Below, in pieces: positions 1 to 14,427 of a stretch of DNA of 64,000 nucleotides. The stretch comes from Micropterix aruncella (Eukaryota; Arthropoda; Insecta; Lepidoptera; Micropterigidae). Position numbers and translations under genes: made by a program. The notes beneath the pieces are model-generated. The model worked only from the letters and a program-made list of their open reading frames with translations, had not been told where the DNA came from and searched no databases. The stretch spans positions 58,204,533-58,268,532 of the forward strand of contig OX155980.1 in the NCBI GenBank assembly GCA_944548615.1, in the 5' to 3' direction. Positions within the stretch are counted from its first letter, which is position 1. Every line of letters begins with the position of its first letter.

Positions 1-44
1 AAGTGTGTAGGACCTGGCGATTCGGCGATGTTGCAACCGCCGTT

Positions 45-175
45 CTCCAAGGTAGACTGGACAACGACGGTTGCAGCATCGTCGAAATGGCAGGTGCTTC
101 AAACTCCACGCGGTAAATTCGTTTTATCCTATTTATGATGTCACACAACCGCGGTAGTCTTCGATTTTAAACTGA
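45..175. repeat. Dispersed repeat, copy A (homologous to 12980-13080)
   Basis: The stretch beginning AGGTAGACTGGACAACG is found again near 12987, followed in both places by a GGTGCT(T/A)CAAA word, a CGCGG(T)AAATTCGTTTT word and a CGCG(G/A)TAGTCT(T/C)CGATTT word in the same order. Two diverged copies of one interspersed repeat are therefore visible in the window. Ends and class are unknown, and neither copy shows an open frame or clear terminal repeats. Homology was judged by eye. Confidence 0.55.
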
Positions 176-1612
176 CAGAAAGATTCACCTGACGTGTATA
201 GAAAATCTGAAGTAGGACCACTAAGACTGGAAAACCAAAGGTGGGATGGAGTAAGATTCTCGAAAGTTTCAAGAACCGCCCGAATACAAAATTGAAACTA
301 GCTAAACGCATGACTAGTAGATACACAGTATAGGGATGGACAATATATACGATAAAGTGAAAAGGCAGAAGATATTGACAATTATGGGCTTAAATTGATA
401 ACAAAACTCTAAACACTCTTTAAAATTGGATTTTTCAATTAAGTAATATGAACTCAGTCATTGCAGAATGGGCAAATCAACTAACCGAAATTGACTTCCG
501 AAGAAATATAATTGAGAAGAGTCAGCATAGAAGAAAGGAAATAACATAGTAAATAAAATAACAGATAAACATATATTATATAGCAGACCTAAGGGATCAT
601 TCAAGAATCGTCGATTAAGTGTTCTAAATGTCATAGGATACTCCAAAAAATATTTTAGATATATGACACCAGATACGCCTCATATACATAGCAGGAAATA
701 GATAGATTTATAGTGTGCAGAAAACCTCCTTGAGTAACAAACCCAAGGGTAAATAAAGTGCAGGTAGATCGTAGAATAAACCTAAAACAAATAGTTATGT
801 TTATGTACCAAACTCTTTACGACTTAAAACTATTAAAAATACTATTAATACAGGGTTTTCGCATAATAAGAAACATATTATAAAAATCCAAGATTATGAA
901 GTTGCGTGCAAATGAAATGACCCATCAATAGTCGACAGGCGCAAGCCTAGCAGTCAACAGACATGTCCATTTTGTTAATTAGTTAAACAAGGTGTGGACG
1001 CTTCGGAGATTTGTATCTCTCTAGCTATGCGAGCAATTCACCTTCGTTGTTTGTTCGAGGGTTGATTACACAGCGCGGTTTATTTACAAATTTGAACACA
1101 AAATGTCTATAAGGGACATTAATTTATTTATTTTGTCATTTATAATTTAACAACATTTATAACTCAAGTGAGTTCATCATAACACTTGAGATTTTAAATT
1201 GTTTTTGTCATGATATTTTTTTTAAATATATTGGAGACATGTTTTTTAAACATGTCCTGGTAGAGTCCAAGGATTCATCTACCAGGTACTTCCTTAATTT
1301 AGAAATAAGTATAAGGAGAAAGATTATAAAGAAAATTCAAAATACATTAATGGAGATGTTCATCACTATGATTAGTGCACTCCCAGAGATATTCATTGAG
1401 AAGTGACTTCGAGACCTTGGCGATTCACACGCTTTAATCAAAGATGGCAGTTTATTGAAAAGGCGACAAAATAATCTACGTGTACATGTTGCTCTCCGTA
1501 CATGTTGCTGTATTTCTGTATCGTTAGAGTGTTTTTTGCAAATTGTCTCGTTGCGTCTGAATGACTGAAATTCCTTGAAATCATCCCTTAAAATATACTG
1601 TCGTATTATCCT
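176..1612. other. AT-rich non-coding stretch, nothing recognised
   Basis: No open frame of credible composition, no tRNA-like fold and no terminal-repeat pair was found here. Short frames on the minus strand have no recognisable motif and are broken on both sides. It reads as ordinary AT-rich intergenic or intronic sequence. Confidence 0.4.
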
Positions 1613-1680
1613 ATATAATAATAATAATAATAAAACGCTATATTCGTACGTACGAAAAGGCCAGCTATATCTCAACATTT
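1613..1680 (-). repeat. LINE 3'-tail type repeat, diverged copy
   Basis: A (TAA)n run is followed by AAAACGCTATATTCGTACG and GAAAAGGCCAGCT. The same order, (TAA)n then AAAACNCTTTATTC then AAGGC(G/T)AGCTTATTGCC, occurs at 32449 and 59336. Read on the minus strand this is a segment ending in AATAAAG...GTTTTATTATTA, as expected for the 3' end of a non-LTR retrotransposon. This copy is the most diverged. Confidence 0.35.
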
Positions 1681-1958
1681 CAAAAACTGTGAATGCATTG
1701 ATATATTTTAAATACCAATTGGGTCATTTTAAAATTGTCTTCTAATATTATCCGGGACAATTAGTTTCAAAATTCAATGCTGCATTCCTAAAATTTTATT
1801 CAGATCGGTGTCATAGCAAAGCATAGAAGGCAAAGGCGAAGTTTGTTGCATACTAGATCGATACGTTGTCTCTTCGATATTTATATATTCTTCAATGATG
1901 TCACCAGTCATCAAAATGTCTGGTAAATACTGTATTTCCAACCGATGCTTGACTACTT

Positions 1959-2841
1959 GTTCAGACTAGTGATGGGTGTGATCACGAATAGCAATAACAA
2001 TAACGTGTGATATTTGCAATCACGAAGAACGCGTTACGAGAATTCGAAAGAACATGCTATTTGAATCACGGCTACGAATAGCACCGCGTTGCCATCACTC
2101 GGCGCGCGCCGCTACGACGCGACCGATCACTGATCACATCGATTGGCCGTTCTCACTGATCGCCGTTGAACGACCGCGCGGCGCGCCACTGAACGATGAT
2201 CGGTGAGCGCCTAATTGAACCGTTCACTTGGTTTCGTTCATTCGAATTCGATCACTAGTGATCGGCGATCAGTGGATCAGTGACATGATCAGTGGATCAG
2301 TGATCCGCCGTTCGTTCTGGCGGCGAACGCCCGCGCCGGCTGGACGATAACTGATGAGTGGCGCGTTCATTTCGTACGTACGTAACGTGAATTTGGACAC
2401 TGTTATCGCATGAATTTGGACACTGTTATCGCATGAATTTGGACACTGTTATGGCATGAATTTGGACACTGTTATCGCTCGCGTCGTAATCGTTCATGTA
2501 AATGAGTTTGCTCATGATTTGTTAGCAATAAAATAACTTTTGGGAACAAGTGGCTTACATTATTTCAGAAAGACGAACTCGGCTTAGCACCAAAAGAGCG
2601 AAAGAGTTAATCTTTCTGAACGCTAATTCTTCTAATTACTAATAAATATTAAGCAAATATAATGCGCGTTTCTGTTATCAGTTATCACATTGACGAAACT
2701 TTGTTACTTAACGTTTCACAGTACATTTCAGTACAATCACGAAAATCACGAGTAGCAGTTATTATCACGCGTGATAAAATACAAGTAACGTGATCGTTGC
2801 GTGATTTAAAATTGAGAATCACGCCCATCACTAGTTCAGAC
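1959..2841. mobile_element. hAT-type non-autonomous DNA transposon (MITE) with 8-bp target duplication
   Basis: The element runs 1967-2833 (867 bp). Its ends are inverted repeats: the left reads TAGTGATGGGTGTGAT and the reverse complement of the right reads TAGTGATGGGCGTGAT, 15 of 16 identical. It is flanked by a perfect 8-bp direct repeat GTTCAGAC (1959-1966 and 2834-2841). An 8-bp duplication with TAGTG ends fits the hAT superfamily, although P-type elements also duplicate 8 bp. There is no transposase frame inside. The interior is rich in GATCA, ATCACG and CGCG palindromic words and holds a four-unit 23-bp minisatellite. Confidence 0.87.
2389..2480. repeat. 23-bp minisatellite inside the hAT MITE, 4 units
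   Basis: The unit GAATTTGGACACTGTTATCG plus CAT repeats with starts at 2389, 2412, 2435 and 2458, a period of 23. The third unit has one C-to-G change (ATGGC for ATCGC). Internal expansions of this type are common in hAT MITEs. Confidence 0.9.
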
Positions 2842-4220
<1,379 letters not shown>

Positions 4221-4483
4221 CAAATTGAAATTATGTTTATCACTAAATAAATGATAAAATAATGAAAGGGCACTTATCTGGTCTGTGGTGACCAGGAGCG
4301 ACTCCACGCCTTTTTCGTTTTGTCTTCTTTCAGTATTTGCGGTTTCCTACTGTGCCTTATTCGAACCTTTCTACTTTATCCTACAGCGGCAACACAACAA
4401 TGCGAAAGATGAGAATGAATGCTGGAAAATAATAGGCGATTAGTGTTTCTTAAATATTAATGATTTTTATAAAATGTGTATCA

Positions 4484-4510
4484 ATATTTCGGCTCAGCCG
4501 TCGTCAAGAT
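4484..4510 (-). ncRNA. Hammerhead-ribozyme-like motif in the PLE 3' region (degenerate)
   Basis: The minus strand reads TTGACGA, then CGGC-TGA-GCC, then GAAA. Against the hammerhead core (CUGANGA, short helix II, GAAA) one core base differs (U for C at the first position) and one extra C follows the GA. Known biology: many Penelope-like elements carry minimal hammerheads in their terminal repeats. Whether this one cleaves is unknown; helices I and III were not convincingly drawn. Confidence 0.35.
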
Positions 4511-4705
4511 ATGTGACATTTCTGAAATCGAACAATTCGTTGAAAATTTAAATTCAAGGAATCGAACAAAAAGAAATGGATTAATAATATTTTACACGAT
4601 TTAGTTAAGGTACCATAACCAACCGTGCAAAACGTTATTTTAAAATGAATGATTATAAATTAAAAGAAAAAGCATTTGATGATTATGATAATTGGATAAA
4701 CCTTA

Positions 4706-5646
4706 TTAATTTTGCCTATTGAGACCGGAACCTTTGCAAGCGCCTAAAATATAAATATAAGCCAATTCCCAAGATTTGACGTCCCTTTCTTTTGCATTAT
4801 CCCCAAGGCATTTTATTATTTTAACTTTAAAACATTGATCAAAAGATAAATTATGCGCCCTGGCATGCAAAGATATTGGGAGTTGGCTTTCATTTCCTAC
4901 ACTAGCCCTATGATTATTTAGTCTAATATTAAGTGGTGTTGTTGTTTCACCGATATAAAAGGCATCACAAGTCCTGCACAGAAGTTGATATACTATATTT
5001 TTTGAAATACAACTGCAATGAAAGGGAACCCTGTAACTATTAGTAGTATTTGGACTGGTAAAAAAAGGACTTAGATCTAACAGAGGACAAGTTTTACAAC
5101 GTGGACGACCACAAGGTTGAGGCCCAAAAGTATTATTACCAATAGAGAAATTTTGATTATTTTTTGTTTTGTTTAATATTGATCTAATATTAGGTGGTCT
5201 GCGGAAAGATAAAATTGGCGGTGAATCTAAGAGATCCTTAGTGGATGCATCATTAGAAATGATGGGGAATAAATCAGATAATATATCTCGCAGTTTCTCA
5301 GCACCAGGAAAATAAGTGGTGCTAAGAAAGATTTTATTATTATTATTATTTTTATTTGAAGAAATTTTAGGTTTTGGTATATATTTTACTTCAGAGTTTA
5401 GAATATGTTTATCCAATAGAGGAGCAGGGTATTTTCTTTCAAGAAGAGATTGCTTTAGATTATTGAGATATTTATCTAAATTTTCTTTGTTGTTAACTAA
5501 ACGGTGTCCGCGAATGGACATTGAATAGGGAATGGATCTCTTGGTGTGAAATGGATGACAGCTATCAAAGTGTAAATACTGTTCTTTATTTGTAGGTTTT
5601 ATATGAATCGCGGTTTTAATTTTACCTTCGGAAATTGTTAAATCAA
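4706..5646 (-). pseudogene. PLE polyprotein C-terminus: RT thumb fragment plus GIY-YIG endonuclease
   Basis: PLE proteins combine a telomerase-related reverse transcriptase with a GIY-YIG nuclease that nicks target DNA. The frame is open from the TA array at about 5646 to the stop at 4706; an internal Met lies at 5521. Upstream of that Met the frame reads on with [19 protein letters not shown], the conserved end of the PLE RT palm/thumb. Numbering from the Met at 5521: RGHRL at 4-8; a Cys-rich linker [11 protein letters not shown] at 136-146; the nuclease with [11 protein letters not shown] at 175-185, YIGET at 189-193, Arg200 and His204; and a late SWELAYI...GSGLN segment to the natural C-terminus at 271. 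The RT catalytic core lies upstream and is absent, so the copy cannot be autonomous. The surviving 300-plus codons show no stop or frameshift, which suggests a fairly recent insertion. Confidence 0.85.
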
Positions 5647-7779
<2,133 letters not shown>

Positions 7780-8060
7780 ATAATACTCCTAAGTGGTCTT
7801 TTTTACACGACTGCCCAACAAAAAGGGAGTATGATTTGTTCGAGGTTAATATAATTGATGTATGTATTCCGTTTCTTTATTCCACCATAACTTCCAAACA
7901 CTTGAACCGATTTAGAAGTCTGTAATATTGTTAGAATCGTTATGTCATGCCGAGTATCATAGTATTTAGGGAATTTAATTTTCCAAATATCATGTAAATA
8001 GCTGTCTAAATGTCCAAATGTCAATAAATTAACATAAACATATCGTGTTTAGTGTCGAAT
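7780..8060 (-). repeat. Dispersed lepidopteran-type repeat, copy 1 (inverse of 28230-28450)
   Basis: On the minus strand this contains ATTTGGACATTTAGA, GACATAACGATTCTAACAAT, ACTTCTAAATCGGTTCAA, AAGTTATGGTGGAATAAAGA, ACATACAT and GCAGTCGTGTAAAAA, in that order. The same words occur in the same order on the plus strand at 28230-28450. The arrangement resembles non-autonomous Helitron or SINE-like repeats of moths, but the ends are not defined here. Confidence 0.6.
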
Positions 8061-8269
8061 GAAAGGTCTGATTGAGTACAGGTCTGATTTTGGAAATATA
8101 CATCTATCTAAATGGATAAATATAATACATAAACATCAAATATTTTATTTAAAAACTGCAATAAAAATAATTATAATAACTTCACTTTCTATACGGGGGT
8201 CGTGTATTTTATTCTTTTTAATATATTTGTTTATTTGTAACAGCATTTGTAACAGCATTAACGTGAGCA

Positions 8270-8400
8270 TTGCTCCAGCACAGGTATGATTAACTATCAT
8301 ACAGTTCCGATTCGTAGAACCATATCCCGAAAAAAAATGTCAGCGGTGTGATCTGTGACTCTTTAACTCTTGGATGGTACTGAAGGAAGAAGAAGATAAA
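8270..8400 (+). mobile_element. LINE 3'-end remnant (GAAGAAGAAG tail)
   Basis: Translating around 8300-8390 gives RTISRKKMSAV, then a stop, then LDGTEGRRR ending in a GGAAGAAGAAGATAA tail. This pattern (basic DRKK-like word, then GTEGRRR, then a GAA/AAG-rich tail) is typical of the very end of a LINE open frame in moths. The fragment is short and has two stops, so it is a relic. Confidence 0.4.
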
Positions 8401-8975
8401 GATAGTAGACTCCCGTCTTACTATAACTCCTGCGACTGCGTGTGCGCTGCACGGACTGTATTATTCATGGCTGTCCCCCGTCTCGGGCGCATCCCATAAA
8501 TCATCTTCGTTCAAATCGCGTCCCGTCATAATACTACGAGCGCCCGCGCGCATTTTTTGTGCCTGTCGTCCTGGCAGATTCGCCTCGCTCGTCTGACCCA
8601 CTATGCTACCGAAATGTGGTCCTCTTCAACCGTCCACTAGTGGACTGCGAGTTCTCGATTCGTAGTTCCAGCACTTCTAATTTTATAGTTGTATATACTA
8701 GCCGTTCTCCTACGAATAGCTCTCGGGCCAGCGACTTTCGTAAACGGGGGCTTTCGTAAACTTTAGGCGAATATGGAAAGCGGTGTTTAAAACTTAGCAA
8801 GACCGCTTAGCACAGCATGTGGCTTAAGTGGACGACCAGCTTTACACATCCTTAAAGTGTGCCGCATTATGTGACATGATAGAACTCACTGCAATGTGCT
8901 ATCATTTGTTGGTCTCTGTTATCAATCTGACTAATTATGTTACCCTGGGATTTGATGATAACATAGTTTATGACA
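8401..8975. other. Mixed-composition non-coding stretch
   Basis: The segment 8440-8660 is richer in GC, with CGCTCGTC-like words. A 66-codon frame (8559-8759) has no recognisable motif and is covered by an equally open antisense frame, so it is not called a gene. Confidence 0.3.
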
Positions 8976-9006
8976 TCATTTTATTTTATTTTATTTTATT
9001 TTATTT
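8976..9006. repeat. (TTTTA)n microsatellite
   Basis: About six tandem TTTTA units within TTTTATTTTATTTTATTTTA. A simple repeat without other context. Confidence 0.9.
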
Positions 9007-12000
9007 CTGGAAACATACAGCGCATACAATTGAAACGTGTGCATAAACATAATGTAGAAAAAGAGAAAAACATTACGCCGATAATCGTTTCCTATGAAAT
9101 TAACAGATTTCCGCATATTACACATTTGGATTTCGGCATATTACACTTAAAAATTAATTGTAAAATAAACTAAGTACATGTTAAATAGAAAATTAAAATA
9201 GAAAATCGATGGGAGAGGTAGGGAATTGGAAGTGTTTAGGAAGAAGGAGTTAGACGATGGTATGTGTATATGTATATAGATATAAATAAAGATATAAATA
9301 GGTCTTATAGTGGGTATATAGATACAGATATTTATTGATGTTTATAGATATTTTTAGATATATAATAAATATTTATAAATATTTGTAGTAGCTACTGATA
9401 TGTTGCATGAAAATTATATAACTAAGAAAGATAGATGTTAACAAGCTCGTTAGGTGCAATTGATTTGAATAATTCTTTAACGAACGTCGGTTGGTTGAGG
9501 TTGAAAATGTCGATGGTGGAGAAACGAGAGTCGTACGTGCACATTATCCTATAAGCGATGGAATTTTTCCCGTAGTTGGTATTGGCACGAGAGACCTCAA
9601 ACGTGCGTGAATTACGAATTAATCGCGGAGGAACGAAAAAACGTAAGTTTTCAACAAGGTATGGACTATCTATGGTATTGTGGATAACTTTGTGTACATA
9701 CATAATCATAGAACTTGCTTGCCTGCGCCAGTTTCTCCCCAGAAAACAGATTAGAGATTACTGTTACTATTATATCTACTGCTTGATAATTTTTAAGGTT
9801 TGTAACTTATTAATGAGGTACGGATTCCCCTGCGCGCAAGTGAAACTCGCACTAAGTTATACTTGACTTATGTCAGAAAACATTGAATCGAGTGCGTCGG
9901 CGCGGACGTCGGCGCATTCCCCCTCATTCTCTCTCTCTGTCTCTCTGTATATCTGCTCGTGTCTCGCTTTTAATGCGTTGTCCCCGGTACGGAAGAGTGC
10001 TCGTTAAAGACCACTATAAAAGTTTCTAAATAAAGTATTAACCCCGACGAAGACGACGCCGTAAACCAGGTGCCATATATCATTGGACGATATTTGGAAA
10101 AAAAGACGATAAATTATGTTTAACGACGTCCACGTTATTAAAATTCTCTTCGGGTTATCTAATGATCAGTTACTTTTATCGATGATAAGCCGCTCGCCAT
10201 ATAGGAGATCGGCGCTGCGGTGCCCTCCCAGTCTAATCACTGTTAGAATCGGTTAATTAGAAACAGGAGAGTTAAGAAACCCAATTCGTAAGTCGGCCAG
10301 CTCTGCAGACTAATGTTGGAAAGCGTTGTCAATACTAGCGAAAGCGGATACTCATAAAGACAGGGATCCTCGTTTCCAGACTGGACATGGATCAGAGCAA
10401 TAAAATTCACTTTCGCAGGGTGGAAGCCAAAGAAACCATCACAGTGCTGTCGAGAACCATGGCTGCGATTTTCAAGTCAAAATTCGGCTTCGATACGGAG
10501 CAAGCCATGCTCGCCTTTGTTGTAAATAACGGAAATCGACGCTTTAAGACCAAAACTAAGATTGGCATTTCTGATTATTATTTGCCCCTACATGACTGAA
10601 GGGATTCCAGTATATATAATACGCTCATGCCATATAAACGTCATAAATAAATCAATTTCGACACAAGACAACGCAACTAACAAACAGTGTCCAAAGTAAA
10701 CATGACTTACGGAAAGGGGAATCATATATTTCTAGTACTAAACATTTAAATATAACGATCTGACATACAGGATATAGATAAAACTTATGCTTAATTAAGG
10801 GACTGGCGACTTGGTGTCTTCACAATAAAACTAAAGATGAATATGAGGAGTTGACGAAAATCGCATCAGGATAGTCGTGTCATAAAACTTAAAATTACAC
10901 AGTTGACCAGGTCTAAAAATATTTTTTTTTTCAATACTCTTTCCTAATTTTGATAAATTTTGTTTATTTAGTAATAATTCTGTTTCGTTCCAGTTTAAGT
11001 TTCAGTTTAGTAATCTATCAAGTAGCTAATAAATTCGTTTTCTATGCCTTATAATTTACTAAACCTATAGAAGTCGAAAGTTTTGAATAAATAAATAAAT
11101 GAAAAATTTTAATAAAATTAAATGAGCCAATATTAAATGAACATTCTCTTGAAAACCGATCGACCGCAAGGGTATTGCTGTCACCTCGCCAATAAACATA
11201 ATTATAACCGATAATAAAAATGAACGCACGGTACCGTAATCAAATTCCGCCAAACCCAACATAAAATTTCTAATTTATTAAATCATAAAAAACTATGATT
11301 TTTTTCTGACGAGTGATACGATTTCGCGAGCACATACTCGGCCATTAAAATCATTAAAATATGCCCATAACTTATAACTTCGAGACTTTTTAATAGGTGA
11401 ACAGGTAATAATTTATTTAATTATATAGCTGATGAAAAGGCTTCACCGAAATGCGCATTAGCGAAAATGTGTATAATTTGAGTGTTGCCAGATGTATCTT
11501 TTTTCACGGTTGCGACATAAGCATGCGATAACAGAATTAAGTAAGCAACCGACATGGTATAGCGATGTGTAGGTAAGCAACCAACACGAATCCTTGATGT
11601 GATTAGAAAAAAAACGGTTGTCACCCCAAAAGTTTCCCGGCAAGTAGCCAAAAACCTATGGAAGGCTTTTAAGCGTGATCGCCCTTCGGAAAGGAGGTTG
11701 ACCCGATTGAAAGTGATAGTTGGCGACGAGCGCTGATAGTGAGAATGCAAGGCATTAAACACGTTCGATTCAATGGTTTTCGCAAATATACTGACCGGCA
11801 AAAATTCAATGTGATTTTGACCCAACAATTTAAGGCAACTGTGTACCAAATTTTAGGTCTATACGTCCAATATTTCGAGATTTCATAAACTTTTTAACTT
11901 TTGCCATGACCAAATGACCTTTCGTTTTTAACATACTAGATGCTCTTACTAAGAAATAGAAATCTCATACTCGATGAACGCTAGCGACCGTGAACAAACT

Positions 12001-12099
12001 GCAAACTTCCCTCAAAAGATTTCTATCTTTAATTACCTAGAATGAACAATTTGGGAACGAACGCACCTCTGGCTTTATTGTATGATAGTCGATGATGCG
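9007..12099. other. About 3 kb without recognisable genes
   Basis: It contains a pyrimidine-rich CTCTCTCTCTGTCTCTCTG patch near 9928-9946 and a GTCGGCGC direct repeat at about 9896-9916. Frames at 10387-10599 (70 codons) and 11421-11849 (142 codons, minus) resemble no family known to me; the latter overlaps a second minus-strand frame and has irregular composition. No splice or start context favours either. Confidence 0.3.
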
Positions 12100-12280
12100 G
12101 GCAATGCGGGAGCTGTCGCAAAATGGAGCAAATAACTTCGCGTCGGGCGCCGCGGCGGCGGCGGCGACGCGGTTCTGCCGCACAGATTAAACCGAAATTT
12201 GTGTACTTTGGTATTAGATGCGACAATACCGGGAATTCGCCCGAACGAGCCTTCAGAGTTGCGAGACCCAGGGTGCAAGA
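12100..12280. promoter_or_regulatory. CpG-rich block, candidate regulatory DNA
   Basis: A sharply GC-rich island (GCGCCGCGGCGGCGGCGGCG at about 12150) borders TTAAACCGAAATTTGTGTAC in an AT-rich setting and contains overlapping frames on two phases without protein-like motifs. In insect genomes such islands often mark conserved cis-regulatory DNA or untranslated exons. The function is inferred from composition only. Confidence 0.2.
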
Positions 12281-12901
12281 TCGATGAGGTTTCTATTCTT
12301 TTGTGTGAATCCGTTTATAGTAATCGTTGTTGACTGATTTTTATTATTACAATCTACTTTCGACTTTGGTTTAGGTAAATAAGTTACATACTTTGTACAA
12401 TTTAGTTCCGCAGGAAATATAAATATTATTTAAAAGCATTGTGTTTGTTAAAAGTGTTAAAGGTGCACGTATACTTATTATGAATTATTATCATAAATGT
12501 GGAGAAATCCGCACCGACTGAATCGCGGTCAGAAAAAAGACTTTGTTACTACCACCGTGTCGCTAGTTGTCAAGAAACGAGAGCAGAAGTACCTAGAACC
12601 AATAATTATAATGGACGCAGCTATACGCCGCGTGCGCAAAAAATAGTTCAACGCTGTCATTTTCTGTCTTGTGAAACGTATTTGCGAGTAAAAAAGATAG
12701 AGATATTTCATCGTGTCAGTAATGTTTCGTATACACTTGTCAACAGTCTGACTAGGCTGACAAAACGCTGACATGCTTAGTATTTTAAAGTTTTTTTTAA
12801 TTATTTATTAACGCATTTGCAAAGCCAATGTTTCACTAATATTCTTATTACATTATATTTATTTATATTTGTTGATATCAATATAAAAATATAAGTTGAC
12901 C

Positions 12902-12914
12902 GATATGAGCATTA

Positions 12915-12966
<52 letters not shown>

Positions 12967-12979
12967 TAATGCTCATATC
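12902..12979. repeat. Inverted repeat GATATGAGCATTAG with a (TA)n loop
   Basis: The left arm GATATGAGCATTAG (12902-12915) and its exact reverse complement (12966-12979) enclose a 50-bp TA array (12916-12965) that can itself pair, so the whole 78 bp is essentially one self-complementary cruciform-prone block. The arm word occurs again at about 61376 (GATATGAGCATTAGC), suggesting it is the end of a dispersed repeat rather than a unique hairpin. Confidence 0.9.
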
Positions 12980-13090
12980 ATGTCCAGGGTAGACTGGACA
13001 ACGGGTGCTACAAAATTCGCGCGGAAATTCGTTTTTTATCTTATTTTTAATGTCAATTGATCGCGATAGTCTCCGATTTCATATTATAAT
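12980..13090. repeat. Dispersed repeat, copy B (homologous to 45-175)
   Basis: It begins GGGTAGACTGGACAACG and continues with GGTGCTACAAAATTCGCGCGG, AAATTCGTTTTTTATC and CGCGATAGTCTCCGATTT, matching copy A word for word with a few gaps. It starts directly after the right arm of the TA-looped inverted repeat. Confidence 0.55.
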
Positions 13091-13348
13091 TGTGTTTCTA
13101 AAGTACCGACCGAAGCTAGATGATCGACCGATTCATTTCGCAATACACAGCGACGGTCAATGTACGAGTATTTATTTTACTTTCTCGGCCCACCAACCGA
13201 TCACAAGGGAAAGTATTGTGAATGAGCAAAAAAAAAAATATACGTGTGGCACTCGGAGACTGCCGCGGTAAAGCTATTGCATAGCATTTTAACAACTTAT
13301 GCAATTATATTTATTTATTTATTTTATTTTTTCTGATATCAGATAACT

Positions 13349-13442
13349 GCGCTCTATCGGAAAACTTTGAAATTATTCCGAATCATTTACGGCTGCGGAA
13401 GCAAATGATTCGGAATTATTTAAACCTCTTCCGATAGAGCGC
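13349..13442. repeat. 94-nt near-perfect hairpin (40-nt arms, 14-nt loop)
   Basis: The left arm (13349-13388) starts GCGCTCTATCGGAA and ends AATTCCGAATCATTT-like; the right arm (13403-13442) is its reverse complement with 35 of 40 positions matching. The loop is ACGGCTGCGGAAGC. Mismatches cluster at arm positions 15-26, leaving two uninterrupted stems of 14 bp at each end. The size and mismatch pattern suit a precursor microRNA, but a tiny foldback MITE is equally possible. No target duplication was seen. Confidence 0.85.
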
Positions 13443-13826
13443 CGCGCACGAATTTTTTATTCGGTAAAGCAAAAAAACCGGATTGTTCGAAAAAAAACGC
13501 AGATAAAAAGATAGATAATTTAATTATCTTTAAAATGGTGCAGGTTTCATAATAATATGGCAGATAGTATTTGCGTAGTAGTCGTTTTTGTGTTCGGTTA
13601 GACCTAATTTCACAAATTAATTACACTATGTAATATAAACAAAATCTAAAATATTCAAAGCTAAGAATATTAGGAAAATGTTCTTGTTTAACATATATTT
13701 TTTTCGAATCGTAAGCAGTACTCGTTTAGACGTAATTATCAGTTTAAAATCATTAATTTTCGTTAAGAAATTTCTTCATTCGGTCACCGCGCTGGCCTAG
13801 GCCCGCGATAAAAGCTATGCAATAGC
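13443..13826. other. AT-rich stretch, nothing recognised
   Basis: Only a short word CCGCGATAAAAGCTATGCAA near 13803 stands out. A related word (CCGCGGTAAAGCTATTGCAT) lies at about 13264, so the pair may be the ends of, or copies of, a dispersed repeat. Confidence 0.3.
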
Positions 13827-14237
13827 TTAAAAAGATTTAAGCCCCCTAAGACGATTAAGACCATTTTCAGGTCCATTGAGCCGGAGCCTGCGAGATGTTC
13901 TTTGAGCCTGCGTTTGAAGCAATACAAACTCGGTGCTGTCCTTATATCTATGGGTAAAGCTTTCAGAGACGGGCTCCATGTACGGAGAAATAGTGCTCGT
14001 AGGAATCACTACTGTGACCGGGGATCGCGATCAGTAGCTGGTCTGCTGTGCCCGTTAGAATATTGAGCCTAATATATGACGCATCTGATATACGAGCGAG
14101 GATTTCTTTCCTAATCTGTGACGGCGCTCGTTGACGGTGGTGGCATTCATGGCGAGCCGACCGCGATCAATGACTTTGTCCAATATATCTTTTGCTAACG
14201 AAAGGGGCGAGCTCTTAAATGCGCTGTGTAATCTCAA
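13827..14237 (-). pseudogene. Broken open frame of unknown origin, probably repeat-derived
   Basis: Two minus-strand frames (14237-14055 and 14009-13827) are in the same phase and are separated by only 45 nt holding two stops, so together they give about 137 codons. The first part contains SLAKDILDKVIDRGRLAMNA and RRHRLGKKSSLVYQM; the second PYMEPVSESFTHRYKDSTEF and QTQAQRTSRRLRLNGPENGL. The composition is protein-like, but I cannot assign a family. A retroelement or DNA-transposon relic is the best guess. Confidence 0.35.
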
Positions 14238-14427
14238 TTGTTTTCCGACGTAAATAAGCCGGTGATTGCCAAATTGGATTCAATTGCCGTATAAGCGTGT
14301 GCGCGCGCGTCGCCACGCCGTTTTTAACTTGACCCTGAAATAAGTGCGTTGCTAATTTTATTAAATTCTACGGCTTGAACAATACCGAACACTACATTTA
14401 CTTATAGCAAACTCTAGTCGATCGACA

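Noticed and set aside
11421..11849. 142-codon minus-strand frame as a gene
   Set aside because: No domain, start context or conservation signal was recognised, and a second minus-strand phase is open over the same part.
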